Shown in pieces: positions 50,505-64,000 of a DNA stretch of 64,000 nucleotides. The notes below the pieces were generated by a model, which was not told the origin of the DNA, searched no databases, and saw only the letters and a program-made list of their open reading frames with translations. Each line of letters opens with the position of its first letter. Position 1 is the stretch's first letter. The position numbers and the translations under genes are program-made. Where the stretch lies: the NCBI GenBank assembly GCA_964634685.1, contig CAZWLD010000002.1:1-64000 (forward strand), written 5' to 3'. This DNA comes from CAZWLD01 sp964634685 (lineage in GTDB: Bacteria; Bacillota_I; Bacilli_A; Acholeplasmatales; JAEDCM01).

Positions 50505-53500
50505 ATGGCAGAACAAAGAAGAATTGACTATACTGTCGGATTTAAAACAGATAAATCTGGTTTAAATTAGATTAAGAAATCTTTGGAAGAAATTCGTAAT
50601 TTAAGCCAAAATGATTTGGCTAAAGCTATGAATATAGATACTTCAACAGCTTAGAAAAATTTACTTACAGCTCGACAGGAAGCTGTTGCTGTTGAAAACG
50701 CTTTTAGAAAAGCATTTAATCAAAAATTAAATACAGTTAATATAGATAAATTTAATTAGTCTTTAGCACAAAGTAAAACCAGCTTATCACAGGTATATTA
50801 GAATTTTTCAAAAGTTGGAGCAACTGGACAAAATGCTTTTAGAAATTTAATAAATTAGATGACTAATAGTAATTTCCAATTAAAAGAAACAACTAGTTTA
50901 TTAAAAGATATGGGAACCACTTTGATGAATACAGTAAAGTGGAATATTGCATCAAGTGCAGTTAATTCTATTACAGGTTCAGTACAATAGGCTTACGGAT
51001 ATGTAAAAAATTTAGATACTTCTTTAAATGATATTCGTATCGTTACAAGTAAATCAGCAGATGAGATGACTAAATTTGCGGAAAAAGCTAATGATGCGGC
51101 AAAGGCTTTAAAGAAGAGTACAACTGATTATACTAATGCGTCTTTGATTTTCTATCAACAAGGTTTAGGAGATTAGGAAGTTGAAGCGAGAACTGAAGTA
51201 ACCTTAAAAGCGGCAAACGTTACTCAACAAGATACAGCAGAAGTATCAGAATAGCTAACTGCTATATGGAATGGTTATAAAGTTAGTGCGGAAGAAGCAG
51301 AATTATATATTGATAAAGTTGCCGCAGTTGCAGCAAATACTGCCGCAGACCTTGAAGAATTATCTTCAGGTATGTCTAAAGTAGCATCTGCTGCAAATCT
51401 TATGGGCGTAGATATTGACCAATTAAATGCATAGTTAGCTACTGTTGTATCAGTTACAAGATAGGCTCCTGAGTCTGTTGGTACTGCATTTAAAACTATT
51501 TATGCTCGTATGGGAGACATTGAAGCAGGTGTAGATGAAGAGACCACTCTTGGTAATTACACTCAAGAAATGGCTGATATGGGCTTTAATGTTCTTGATG
51601 CTAATAATAAACTAAGAGATATGGGTGAAATTATTGAAGAGATTGGTAATAAATGGACCACTCTATCAAGAGAGCAATAGGTGGCATTGTCTCAAACAAT
51701 GGCTGGTACTAGACAATATAATAATTTACTATCTCTATTTGATAACTGGGATATGTATACAGACGCTCTCAAGACATCAGCAGATGCCGCAGGCACTCTA
51801 CAAGAACAATAGGATATATATGCAGAATCTACAAAAGCTCATTTACAAGAATTAGCTACTGCCACTGAAGGAATATTTGATTCAATATTAGATGCAAATA
51901 TGATTAATAGCGTAGCAGATGCATTACTTCCTATTGTAAATGGAATTGAATAGTTCGTTGATGGTCTTGGCGGCGGCATTGGATTATTATAGACTTTTGC
52001 CCCATTAATGTTGAAAGCTTTTGGTCCAGAAATTGCTAATAGTATTGTTAATATAAATAAAAATGCTATGGCTAAAAAAGAAAATTAGCTGACTATAGAG
52101 AGTATGCAAAAGAATGCTAAAACTCTAAGAGATGTAGGACCTTTAGCTACAACAGAAGATGGTAAAAGGAAAGTATAGTCTTCAAAATTAGAAGTTTTAA
52201 AATAGACTGATAAAGAAAAATATAAAAAGGTTACTAAGGCTTAGGAAGACTACGACAAGAATTTTAATGAAGCAAGAGATACATTTAAACAAGCCGAATA
52301 GGCTTATGAAAATTAGAAAAATAATAAAAATTTATCTGATGAAGCAAGAGCTGAAGCAGATAAGAATTTTGCAGATGCTCAAACGGCTTTTGAAAATAAA
52401 AAATAGCAATTAGAAGACACTTTAAAAAATACTCTTAAAGCAGAGGGCGGAATTGACGCTGAACCTTTTGATAAAGCAACTGAATCTATTATGGGTGCTA
52501 ATGAAGCATTAGTTCTATTAGCTCAAAATATGACTCCAGAATAGTTCGAAGCTACTAAAGGAGCTATTGTTGATTATACTAATGCTTTAAATGATTAGGC
52601 AAGCGCAACAGAAGAAGCAGACGTAGCAACAGTTAATTTAAATAATCTTTTATAGGCATCTGGTGCCATAACAGAGCCTTTAACTTTTGAAGATTTTGTT
52701 AAAATGAGTGAAGATGATTGGAAAAAGTTTAAAGATAAAGCCGTAAAAGGCATGGAAGATACTGTTAATAAATTAAATAAGGCTTAGAAAAATTTAAAAG
52801 ATTATAAATTTGATCCTAGCTAGATGGCTCCATAGGATGTTGCACAATATAATGAATTTTCAAAAAAGAAAAAAGAAGCTACTTCAGATTTGGCTAGATT
52901 AAAATCTATGACTTCAAAAAACTAGATTGAAAAAATGGCAGGTAAATATGAAGTAACATATAATAAGAATAAAGATGATGTAAATAAAGTAAAAGAAGAC
53001 ATATAGAAAGCTATATAGAAGGCAATAGAAGACGCTAATGATTAGTTAAATAAATTAGAATAGGAAGCTGCAAAAATACCTCTTAAACAAGCTACTGAGC
53101 AAGTACAAGAAGCAGCAAAAAAATATGGCGTTGTAATAGGTGAAATCACCGATGAAGAGTCTCTGAATAGGGCTATTGAAAAAATAAAAACTTATTTAAA
53201 TGATTCTGAAAATTTAGTTGATAATGCAGGTAACGCTATTACTGAAGCAAATGAACATCTTATTGATGCTGAGTAGTCTGTCGTAGCAACAGGACAAAGA
53301 TTGGCTGATTAGACAGATGAGGATATGATAAGATAGGCTACAGAAGGTATTACAGATTTAGGTGCCGCATTAGGAAGCATTGGTGCTATAATATCAACAG
53401 TACCAAATATTGCAAGTATTATTTCTAATGATGATTTAACTGCTTTTGAAAAATTTCAATAGATTACAGCTAATATAGGTGCTGGACTTGGAAATTTAAA

Positions 53501-56500
53501 AGTATTCTATGATAGTGCAGTTAGTGGTATCTAGAAATTATCTGCTGCAAGAGAAGTTGCTTTAAAAATTCAACGTGGAGAAATTGCTGCAGAAAATTAG
53601 GATACCTTAGCTAAAATTACTAATCTAGCTCTTACTGGACAGCTGACTGCCGCAAATATTAAACAAGCATTATCTCAATCTACTCTTGCTACAACAATAA
53701 AAGCAACCGCTGTGGCAGCTAAAGATTTGTGGATAAGTGTATTTTTACCTATTCTTCCTATTATTCTTGCTATTACTGCAGCTGTTGCCGCCTTAGGAGT
53801 TGCAATTTATGCTGGTGTAAAAGCTTATAATGCAGATGCTGATGCAGCAAAAAAAGCCACAGAAATTCATAAAGAATTAAAATAGGCTTATGAAGATGAA
53901 AAATAGGCTTTAGAAGATTTAAGAGATTCTTTAGACGCTTATTCAGAGGCTCAAAATGCTATTGATGAATTAACAAAAGGCACGGAAGAGTGGATTGAAG
54001 CTACAGAAGAGGCAAATGCTTAGGTACTTGAATTATTATCAAAATATCCTAAATTAGCTTAGTATATTTCTGATGTTGATGGAAGATTGTAGATTTCTGC
54101 AGAAGGATAGCAAGAATTAATCAATATGCAGAAAGAGCAAGTTAAAATTGCACAAGATGCTTAGTCTTTGTCCGCTATTTAGGAGAATAAAGCTCAATCA
54201 AGAAATGAAATTACTTAGGCTTCAAGATAGATTGGCCTGAAAAGAGAAAGATTAGAGAAATTAGTAGCAGATATCAACATAAAAGGTTTATCAGCTCTTG
54301 AATCTGCGATTTCAGGAAATAGTGATTATACAGAAAAAGAAATTAAAGCTATTTAGAATAATTATTCTGAAATTATGAATTTAGCTGATAAAGTTGAGGC
54401 TAACACAAAAGCTAACGAAATATTAAACGATAGTTTAATTAAATCTGCTTTTTCTGATAATCAAGAATATAGTAATTTACCAGAAGATAAACAAAAAGCT
54501 ATTGATAATATTTCTTAGATATATTCTTCACAAGTTTTAGGCTATGATACATCAGGCAATGACGCTATTAAGGTTTTAGAAAAGCAATTCAATATGAGCA
54601 TTAAAGATATCCAAAAAGCGTATGCCGATAGTTTGGGCTATTTAGTGACTACCGAAGAACAAGATGGTGATAGAATTTATGAAACTGCAGCTGGGAATAC
54701 AGTCGCAATTTCTGATGAGGCTGCAGCTACTCTTGTTTTGCAGAATAAAATTAATTAGGATTTATCAAATCATGTAGATGATTTTATTAGTATTCTGGAT
54801 AGGCTAAACGAAAAAGCAAAAGAATTTTTTGGTGAAGATTTTACAGTAGATAAAGAAACTTTTGAATAGCTTTCTACTGGGGACACATCTTAGTTAACAA
54901 CTCAAGATTTATCTGGATTAAATTAGCTTGATTTTGATGCATTATATAAAGATACTCTTTAGTAGTTTTCATACATTCCTATTACAGATGAATAGGCGAA
55001 TGAACTAATAGACGCTTTAAAAAATTATGGAGCTGAAGGTTTTGAAGCGCAATTAAATAAATATACTTTAGGTAAATATGATGATGCAACTGGCGAATAT
55101 AGACATGATGAAGAGTACAAAAATGATATAAAAGCATTAATACCTGATTTATAGGCTCTTATACAAAAAGAAGAAACTGTAAATAAAGCTAATGAAACTG
55201 AACAAGGTCTTATAGAAAGTATTTCTTCTCAAAGTATAAGAACTGCTTATGGAGATATCACTGAAGATAATCCTTTATTAACAGAAGAACAAAAAACTGC
55301 TTTATTAGAAAAATTAAATAGTGTATATAAAGAAGCTGGACATGAAGGCGTAGACGCTTTTAAAGAAGAAGTAGAAGGTAAGCCTTTTAAGGCTATTATT
55401 GAATATGACCTTGAATCAACAGATGGCAGTAAAGACGGACTTTCAGAGGATATAAAAAAATAGCTTGAAGATTTAAAGATTTCAGAAGAAGATTTTGAAA
55501 GATATAAAAAATATTTTGGAACAGATGAAAATGGAGAAGAAAAATTATCTGATTAGCAGATTGTAAATATGATGGCTGCTTAGGATAATGTTGAAAAAAT
55601 TAATAAAGATGAAAATTTCTTTAAAGATTTAAATGAAGCATTTTCTAGTGATAATATTAATACTGAAAATTTAACAAATTTAGGATTACTTTCTGATACT
55701 TTATCTTAGCTTTCTGGCGGAATTGAATTTGAAGATGATTGGATTACTTCTCATTTTGATTTAATTCAACAGTATTTAAATGGATCAGAAGAAGCTAGAT
55801 AGGCAATAGAGGATGAAGCTAATCGTTTAGCTAAAATAAATATAAAGAAACCTTTAGAGGAAATGGATTCTCTATTTCAAAAATATTCTGATACAAGAAT
55901 TGGCGCTGCAATAAATGATGACTTAAAATAGCAAATAGACACAATGGCGACAGAGCTTGGATGGAGTGCTGATAGACTTAATGAAGAATATGCTAAATAT
56001 GGATATACATTAGGCGACGATGGAACATACTATAAAAATGTAGAATTAGCTATACAAGTTTAGCAAATGTTCTCTGATGCTAATCAAGAGATTCTTTCAG
56101 AAGACATAATTAAAAAATATTTAGGAGATATAGATTTAAACAATTCTGAAATATTAGAACAATATGGTCTTTAGCCTGTTACAGATGGAGAATCTATTGT
56201 AGGATATAAACAAAATTTTAATTTATATACTACTTTTAATAACTCTCTCGATATAGAAAAATCTCAATCTGGAGAAAGTCTTGATGAGGAAAAACTTGAA
56301 AGCGAATTATTACAAGAATATGATAGCATAACTGATGCTATCTCTGACGGATGGACATGTATTGGACATAATGAAAATAAAGAGCCTATTTTTAAAAGAA
56401 AAATTATTGTAACTACAGTTGTACAAAAAGAAACAAAGTCAGAGGAGAGAAAAGCTCATTCATTTTCTGTATAGGCAATGAAAAATGAATTTAATACTGA

Positions 56501-59500
56501 TATAGATTCTTTAATTAAAGCCTTAACTGAAATGGGCATACCTTATGAAGCTAAGAATAATGGTACTTTTATTTCATACTATTTAACAGAAGAAGAAGTT
56601 GTAGTTTTAAAAAATAGACTTGAAGATGATAGAAATAAAATTGAAGTATCTCCTACACCTCCTACTCCAACTACATAGGGAAAAGAAGAAGAAGTTAAAG
56701 AAACTCCTGAGGTAGATAAATTTAGAGACATAAACGCAGAACTTGAAAAGTATAATACTCAACTTGAACGGCTTCAAAAGAATCAAGAAGATTTAACAGG
56801 TAAGGATCTTGAAGAAAATCTTCAAAAGCAAGCAGAACTATATAAGAAGCAAGCAGATGCTATTGAAAGAAAATTAAAATTATAGCAAGAAGAACTTGCA
56901 GCTAAGAAAAAAGAATTAGGAAATTTTGGAATTTCTTTTGATAAAGAAGGATATATTGAAAATGGCGTTGATAGATTATCTGCTTATATAAATGATGATG
57001 AAAAATATAAAGAACTTGAAAAAGCAATATCTGAATATGAAGAAGCTCTAAGTAATACAATTTCTTTACAAGATGATTTCAGTGACTCTATAAGAAGCTC
57101 TGCAAATAAGCAATATGAAGCAAACTTAGCAGGTATCAATGGTGAAATTGATGATTCTGCAAAAGCTCTTGAAAAGGCTCAAAAAGAATATGAAAAATTC
57201 TCTAAAGAGTTTGAAGATATGACAGATGAAGAGAAAGCCGCAAGCAAAATGAGCTTTGGCGATTTTATGATATCTTAGATTGAAGCAATAGATGAACATT
57301 TATCAAATTTAGAAGAAAAGAAAAAATAGATTGAAGAAGAGGCTATTAAACTAAATATCGGAATTGAATTTGACGAAAATGGCGAAAATAATATTGATGA
57401 TATTAAGAGTGAATATGTAAAAAAATTAGATGAAGTTAATGAAAAGCTTCAAGATTAGAGTTTAGATTCTAAAACAAGAGAAGAACTAATAGCACAATCT
57501 GAAGAATATTCTAACATTATTGGTCAATTAGATACTATGAAAGATGACCATAAAGAAATTCAAGAAGAGATAGAAGACAGTACCGAAAAAGCCAGAGAAT
57601 ATGCTAAAGCTATGGATATCAGTCGTTTTATCAAAGAAAATACTGATGTTTATTATGATGTTAATAAAGAGATGGATGGTCTCGATAGACAGCTTAGTCA
57701 TTTACAAAAAGCAAGTAAAGGATTAGAAGGTACTGCTCTAATTAATAATCTACAATAGCAATCAAAGATAATTGATTAGCAAATTAAGGCTTAGAAAACT
57801 AAAATTGCATTAGCTAAATAGGAATTAAAAACTCAATAGGGTCTTTTACAAACAGAACTTCAAAAGCTTTTAGTGAATAAAGGTATAACTGCAACAGCCG
57901 TATTTGATGAAAATGGTATGGTTGATAACTATAATGACATTCTTAAAGCTATGGAAAAAGCTAATGGATTAATGGATGAAGACATAAAATATATTCTTAG
58001 TCTTATTGAAGGAGTAAATAATGCTGCAAAAGAAAGCATTAGTTTAGAGGAAGAATTATTAGATTTAGAATATAGTAAAGATGACATTCAATAGCAAATT
58101 CAAGATGTTTATTCATCAATGGCGGAAGAAGGCTAGAAAGCTGCAGAGGATGCCGCAGAATCTATGGAAGACGAGTTGAATAAACGCTTAGAGTGGTTTA
58201 ATATGAAAGTTGATGTAGAACTCGATATTTCTGAAGCTACTCGTAGATTAAACGATTTGAAAAAGCGTATTCAAGGTCTTGAAGATAATGACATCTTAGG
58301 TAATGCAGTTAAAAATCTTGAAAATCTTAAAACCTATTTCACAGGAAATATAAATTCTTACTTTGGTTCTATGGATAGCGGAGCTATTAGTGGATTAACA
58401 TCACATTTAAATGCTATTATGGGCGAAATTGGTATCATGCAAGCTGGAGGAACCTCTTCACTATATGGTACTGATTAGAGTAAAGCATTTGATGATTTAA
58501 ATAATTACAGAGATTAGTTAATGGATTAGCTTGAGTCTGTTGAAGATTTGAAAGAACAAATTGAAGCATCTTATTTATAGATGATAGATAAAATAGCTGA
58601 TAAATTAAGTGATATTGCTGATGATTATAAATAGATAGATAGTTTAATCCAGCACGACATGAACTTAATTAAAATGGTTTATGGCGAAAATTCATTCGAT
58701 AAATTAGCTCTCTATTTTGATTAGAAAGTATCAAATGATATGGGCGCATTAGCCCAAGCCCGCCAAGAATAGGAACGTTGGAAAGAACTATTAGATTCTG
58801 CTGAAAAAGGTTCTGAAGCATGGGATAAATATTATGAGAATTATAAAAATGCAACTAATAATTTAAATTCTTTATTAGAGTCATCTATTCAAGACGCTAT
58901 GGATAGATATAATAACTTAGTAAATAAAGCTACTTCTGATTTAACTAAGAAATTAAGCGGAGGTTATAATCAAGATTATATTGACGCTGATTGGGAACAC
59001 GCAACCATGATGTCAGATAAATATCTTGATAATATAAATAAGGCTTATGAAATTCAAAGTTTAAGAAGCAAAATGAATACATCTATTAGTGATACTGCAA
59101 GTTTAAAGGCTTAGTAGAAAATTAGAGATGTAATGGAAGAGTAGCTTAAAATCCTTGAAGAGAAAGAATACGTTACTTAGTACGACGTTGATAGAGCTAA
59201 TAAGATTTATGATATTACTATGAAGCAAATAGCTCTTGAAGAAGCATAGAATAATAAATCTCAAATGAAATTGAGACGAGATTCTCAAGGTAATTATAGA
59301 TATGAATATGTTTCTGATTAGGATGATATTGCTTAGAAAGAACAAGAATTATTAGAAGCACAAAATAATCTATATAATTTCGATAAGGATAGATATAGAG
59401 AAGTTTTACAAGAAGCTCAAGATGCTTATAAAGAGTTCTCTGCAAGATATATTGAAATTTTAACAAGTACCGCATATACCGAAGAAGAGAAAGCTCAATT

Positions 59501-60683
59501 AATTGATTAGTTAAAAGCTCAATATTATGAAGCTCAAAAAGGTAGAGCAGAAGATTTAGGTACTGTTGAAGCTAATCTATTAAGTTCAGCTAATGAATTA
59601 GGTGAAAAGTTATTAGGCGAGGGTGTAACTTCTTTAGAAGAAATTACTGATTTAGCAGAAACTAGTACAGCTAAGTTAGTACATAATACTTTTGGAGAAG
59701 AAGGTCCAATAAATACTGATATAACTAATACTTTTGATAATTTAAGAGTTGAATTAGAAAATCTTCAAAATGACATTAAAGCTATGGCTGAACAAGCTGG
59801 TGTTGATTTCGAGCAATTAGCTAATGGTATTGACCCTGCTATTGAATATACTAAAGAGTTAATAAATGATAATAAAGATTTATTAGCGTCTTATGATGAA
59901 GAATTAGAGGCTATTTCAAGAGTTATTGCGGAATTGGATTAGCTAGAAGCGGCTTATGATAGAGTAAAATAGGCGGCTATAGATGCAGTAACAGAAGCTT
60001 TGAAATTAAGAGAACAAGAAAGTCTTGGCGGAGATTTAGGTGGAGGTTCTGGAACTGGATCTGAAACTGGAGACTCTGATGGCGACGATGATGGAGGAAA
60101 TAATAATAACAATACTCCAAGAGAAAAAGGGGAACATGGAACAGTTCGAGCAGAAGTCGGCAGCGATGGAAAATTATATAAATCTCCTGCTATATATAAA
60201 AATTGGAGTAAAAATGCTTAGAAAGCTGCTGACGCTGCAGGAGTAATCCATGATGGATTTGATCATTATGTATAGGGAAATTATTGGGTAATTAATGGAA
60301 AAGAAATTCAATTTAAAGGTTATAAAGATATTGAATTTGACACAGGTGGATATACAGGAAACTGGAACTCTAAAGAAGGAAAAGTAGCAATGCTCCATGA
60401 AAAAGAATTAATTCTTAATAAACAAGATACCTCCAATATTTTAATGGCGGTATCTATTGTAAGAACTCTTTCTGCTAAATTAAGTAATATGGCTAATAAT
60501 ATGATGAATAATATTAATAGTCATAATGCGGCAACTGCTATTCCAACTTAGGATTAGACTCTTGAACAGAATGTTAAAATTGAAGCTTCATTCCCTAATG
60601 TTAAAAATTCTAATGATATAGAATAGGCTTTAAATAATTTAGTAAATACCGCAAGTATGTATGCAATGAGAACTAAAAGATAA
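50505..60683 (+). CDS. Tail tape measure protein
   Basis: 3392 aa in one frame once TAG is Gln; on the order of a hundred TAG codons. Residues ~170-480 hold the TP901-type core (YQQGLGDQEVEARTEVTLKA, SVGTAFKTIYARMGDIEAG). Hydrophobic spans near 950-980 and ~1075-1110 (FLPILPIILAITAAVAALGV). Long coiled coils follow. Gly/Asp/Asn linker at ~3172-3203, then the C-terminal GGYTGNWNSKEGKVAMLHEK motif seen at tape measure ends. GGAGG upstream. At ~0.15 nm per helical residue this implies a tail of several hundred nm. Confidence 0.9.
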
Positions 60684-60689
60684 TTTTAT

Positions 60690-60729
60690 AAGAGATGCGA
60701 CGTTTGCCGCATCTCTTATTTTTTTTGGG
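60690..60729 (+). terminator. Rho-independent terminator after the tape measure gene
   Basis: AAGAGATGCG / CGCATCTCTT stem then ATTTTTTTT. A second AAAAAATAGCTATTTTTT palindrome follows at about 60744-60761. Confidence 0.85.
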
Positions 60730-60798
60730 TAATAACATTTAAAAAAATAGCTATTTTTTTTATAGAATAAAAAGAGAGATAAAAGGAGGAAATCCTCA

Positions 60799-63700
60799 AT
60801 GAGTGATATTAATAATCAAATATGCGATGCGATAGGGATAATTGTAGATAAAAAATTATCTTAGGCAAATTTTGATAAAACTATCCAAGCGACTATTGTT
60901 GCTCAAGGTGATAAAACAAAAGGTGAATATAAAGTAAAATATTTAGATAGCTCATTTTATGCATATGATAAATCTGGTCATGATTATGCAGTAGGAACTC
61001 AAGTATATGTTTTAGTTCCAGAAAATGATTTATCTAAAGTGAAAACAATTTTAGGAACAGCTGATAAGACTAAAGATATTTAGCCTATCATTCCTGAAGG
61101 AAATAAATTTGAATATTTAACTAATAACTTATTTATTATTTCAGAAAATAAAGAATTTGGTATTAAATCTTGGGAAAATAAAAATGATCCAGGCACTTCA
61201 ATTTACAATACAGGGGATAATAGTTTCAAAATAGATACAGATGGTCTATCTTATATTGAAAAAGAAGGCTTTGATTATTTTATTTTAAAGTGTAATGTTA
61301 GAACTAATTTATAGAAAAGTCAATAGAGTTTAGGTACTTATGGAATTAGAATTATTATTTCCGCAGATTTAAAAGAGAATTAGCAAAATAATGAAACAGA
61401 AAATACTGATTCTACCAATAATAATGTAGAAAATTAGAAAACATAGAATTTAAAGTTAGAATTTGAATTAAATTCTACTATGATGATAGGTAATCCATAT
61501 TCTTTAGTTATTCCTGTTGAACAAATGGCAGGATTTAATGTTGCTAATTATACAAATATTGTTATTGAAGATGTTTTTTTATTTTCAGATAAATTTACAT
61601 CATTAAGCGATGGAGAAGAAGATAAAGAAAATAACATTTTCTTCACTGATTTAAGTTTACAATGTGCAAATAAAATTTCGGCAGATAATTTAAATGGAAA
61701 TTATTTATATATATCTGTTCCAAATGGTTAGTATTTATCATCAAAAGATGATGGAAAAGATGGTGTTATTTTAAAAGCTATTTTTTAGTCAAAAGGTTAG
61801 ATAATTGACCCGACTAAATATTCTGGATTAACTTATTATTGGTTTAAGAAGAATCCTTTAATTTCTGTAGCAGATACAGAAGGAAAATATTGTAAAATAA
61901 ATGGAATAAATACTGAGGGTTGGGAATGCCTTAATACTTATGATGAAAAAAATAAAGTGTTTAAAGCTGGCGGAGACATCTATATAATTGATAAAAATTC
62001 TTTTTTATCTAATTAGCAAGAATATAGATGTATTGCTTTGTTTGATAATTTAGCATACTCTAAAACAAAGATAGTTTATAATAAAAATCCATAGTATATC
62101 ATTTCATTAATTTCAGATAGTGGAACTATTTTTTATAATAATAATGGAGAGCCTATATTAACTTGTAGTTGCCGCTAGAATGATGAAACAGCAGTATTAG
62201 CTAATTATCATTGGTATGCAACTAAAATAGATGGATAGAGAAAAAATTTTTATAATGAAGATAATAAAGAGATATCTATACAATCTATTTCAATAAATCA
62301 ATATCCAGATAAAGCCATTATTGATTGTGCTGTTGTAATAAAATCTGATGATAAGAAGACATTTATTGGCGTAGGAACACTTGAATTATTAAATCTAAAA
62401 AGTGATACTACAATGCCATATAATTTAACAATAAAGAATGGCTCTTAGATGTTTAAATATAATACTTTAGGTATTAGTCCAATACATTCTTCAAGCACTA
62501 ATTCAAATGTTGAACCATCTTAGAAAGAGAAAGAAGCGGTTTTATAGCCTTTATCTTTTATTCTTGTAAATAATAAAACAGGAGAAGAATTTACTGTAGG
62601 TTCTTCTTAGAAATGGATATTGCCTCCTGATAATGAAACTATGTTTGATTTTTCTAATGTAACAGGTATATAGGACTATAATAAAGAAGGATATAGAGTT
62701 TATGAAGGAGACACTTCTTTACATTTTAGTATTAAGAGTAGATATGATTATACTAAAAATAATAATACCATTTCATTAGAAGTTGTAAAAGAAAATCAAA
62801 CATATAAAGCAAGAACAAATATCCTTTTTGCAAAAGAAGGAGATAATGGAACTAATGGCACTGATTATGTATGCTAGATAGTTGGTACTCAAGATAATAA
62901 AGAGACTAGTTTCTCTGAAGGCATCCCTTATTATTATTATAATAAAGGTAATGAAAATAAATTTTATTATAATTAGAAGCCTATTAACAATCAATTAAAA
63001 TTAAAAGTATTTAAAAATGGAGAAAATATAGAAATAGATAATTCTCAAATTACTTGGAGTATTTTAAAATCTCCATTTTTTAAAAATAAAGATGGTAAGA
63101 CTTATATTAGTACTAAAGATTATCCTTTTATTTTAACAGTTGATAATAGTGGAAACATAATAGAAGATGAAAAATATAAAAGTTTATTAGACACAGAAAA
63201 AAAGGATATTGCTAATATTATAATTATTAAAGCAGAATGTTCATTTAAAGACGTTAATAATAATACAAAATTAATTTATGCTACTCTTCCTATTGGAGTA
63301 GTATTAAATAATTCTGATGTTGAGAATAATTATATAAAGAAATAGTCTGGCTTTTATTATGTAATATATGATGCTGACGGAACTAATCCTTCATATGATA
63401 ATACTGACGCTGGTATTTTTGAAATTATACCCCCTTTAGCAGCGCCCAAAGATAAATAGTATGTTTATAAATGGGAGCCTATTGGAGAATAGTTGTATCT
63501 TTAGAAAATTAAAGAAAAAGATAAAGACAATAATGATATTATAAGTCCAATTAAAATTAAAGCTATTGCCAAAGAACCTTTGGCAGCAGAAAATATTAGT
63601 AACGGTATTTCTTGTAAAATTTATCTTATTGATAAAATAAATATTTCATATGATAAAGAAGGAGAAATAATTGTAGACAGTTTTTCTCCTATATCTTAGA

Positions 63701-64000
63701 TTATTATACCTATTCATTTATATACTAATAAATTTGGTCATGCCGCAATTAATGGATGGGATGGAAATACAGTTTCTATTGATACAGAAGGTGGAGTGGT
63801 TTTAGCTCCTCAAATTGGAGCAGGTGATAAAGATGAAAACAATGCTTTTACAGGCGTTTTAATGGGCACCTCTCTGTTAAAAGACTAGGATGAATCTGTT
63901 TATAAAAAAGAGACAGGCTTAATGGGACTTTCTCATGGAGAAAGAAGTTTCTTTTTAAACTCAGAAGATGGTTCAGCTGTTTTTGGTAAAAATGGTTCTG
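60799..64000 (+). CDS. Tail-tip / fibre-associated protein (cut by window edge)
   Basis: At least 1067 codons, more than 30 TAG. Begins MSDINNQICDAIGIIVDKKL; many beta-rich Ig-like stretches (KIVYNKNPQYIISLISDSGT, NQTYKARTNILFAKEGDNG), then AINGWDGNTVSIDTEGGVVL APQIGAG and GLMGLSHGERSFFLNSEDGS AVFGKNG, a motif typical of siphovirus distal-tail/fibre-anchor proteins. AAAGGAGG before the ATG. Host-attachment role inferred. Confidence 0.75.

Noticed and set aside
50505..60683. Several short separate genes within the tape measure region
   Set aside because: All in-frame pieces belong to one frame interrupted only by TAG; the out-of-frame ones are shadows.
1..64000. tRNA genes, including a suppressor tRNA
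   Set aside because: I looked for TTC-type T-loops with flanking stems and CCA-like ends and found no convincing cloverleaf; a covariance search would be needed to exclude one.
1..64000. TAG as pyrrolysine or tyrosine
   Set aside because: The conserved-motif positions point to Gln, TAG is far too frequent for pyrrolysine, and no pyl genes are seen.

Overview
The window is part of a large, AT-rich, tailed-phage genome (siphovirus-like head and tail genes) that infects a low-GC Gram-positive gut bacterium, most likely a Clostridia member. This rests on strong Shine-Dalgarno sites, near-consensus sigma-A promoters with 17-bp spacers, and a Ruminococcus/Lachnospiraceae-style signal peptide on the first gene. 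The phage uses a recoded genetic code: TAG is read as glutamine and only TAA and TGA end genes. Many reading frames that look broken in the standard code (terminase, portal, tape measure, several small early genes) become single intact proteins when TAG is read through. TAG falls exactly where Gln is conserved in the YIGQS motif of a GIY-YIG nuclease and the EYQGIQHY motif of an EDxHD-type nuclease.

Layout. (1) 1-12.9 kb, minus strand: a dense array of small early genes in several operons. Most are unknown, but the array includes a microbial-type PARG/macrodomain-like protein, a cREC (cyclic-phosphate-processing receiver) protein, two adjacent kinase-fold proteins, and several expanded paralog families. 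(2) 13.0-14.4 kb, plus strand: a regulator-like mini-operon (Cys-rich, HTH, double winged-helix and zinc-ribbon proteins) behind a consensus promoter, divergent from the early operon. (3) 14.5-17.7 kb: a frameshifted coiled-coil gene, an array of long RNA-like hairpins, a putative HTH replication/regulatory protein, AT-rich repeats, and two tandem consensus promoters that fire into a tract without conventional genes. (4) 17.7-30.1 kb, minus strand: well-spaced small genes, mostly with their own promoter and terminator, separated by large imperfect palindromes with GC-rich centres. It holds a HAD phosphatase, a DEDDh exonuclease, small membrane proteins and wHTH-like paralogs. No gene here uses TAG. 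(5) 30.2-32.8 kb: repeats, then an operon of zinc-ribbon, Cys-rich and GNAT-like proteins, three of which need TAG read-through. (6) 32.9-64 kb, plus strand: the late virion module in the usual order: two terminase-proximal Zn proteins, large terminase split by a group I intron, homing endonuclease, portal, protease-scaffold, decoration-like protein, major capsid, connectors, major tail protein, assembly-chaperone-like protein, a 3392-residue tape measure, and a tail-tip/fibre protein cut by the window edge.

How it fits together: leftward early genes need few or no TAG codons, so they can be made by unmodified host translation. The rightward late genes, above all the tape measure, depend on TAG decoding. 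Divergent promoter pairs near 12.95 kb and 32.9 kb mark the transcription switch points. No suppressor tRNA, release factor, polymerase, lysis gene or integrase was recognised here, so the recoding machinery must lie elsewhere.
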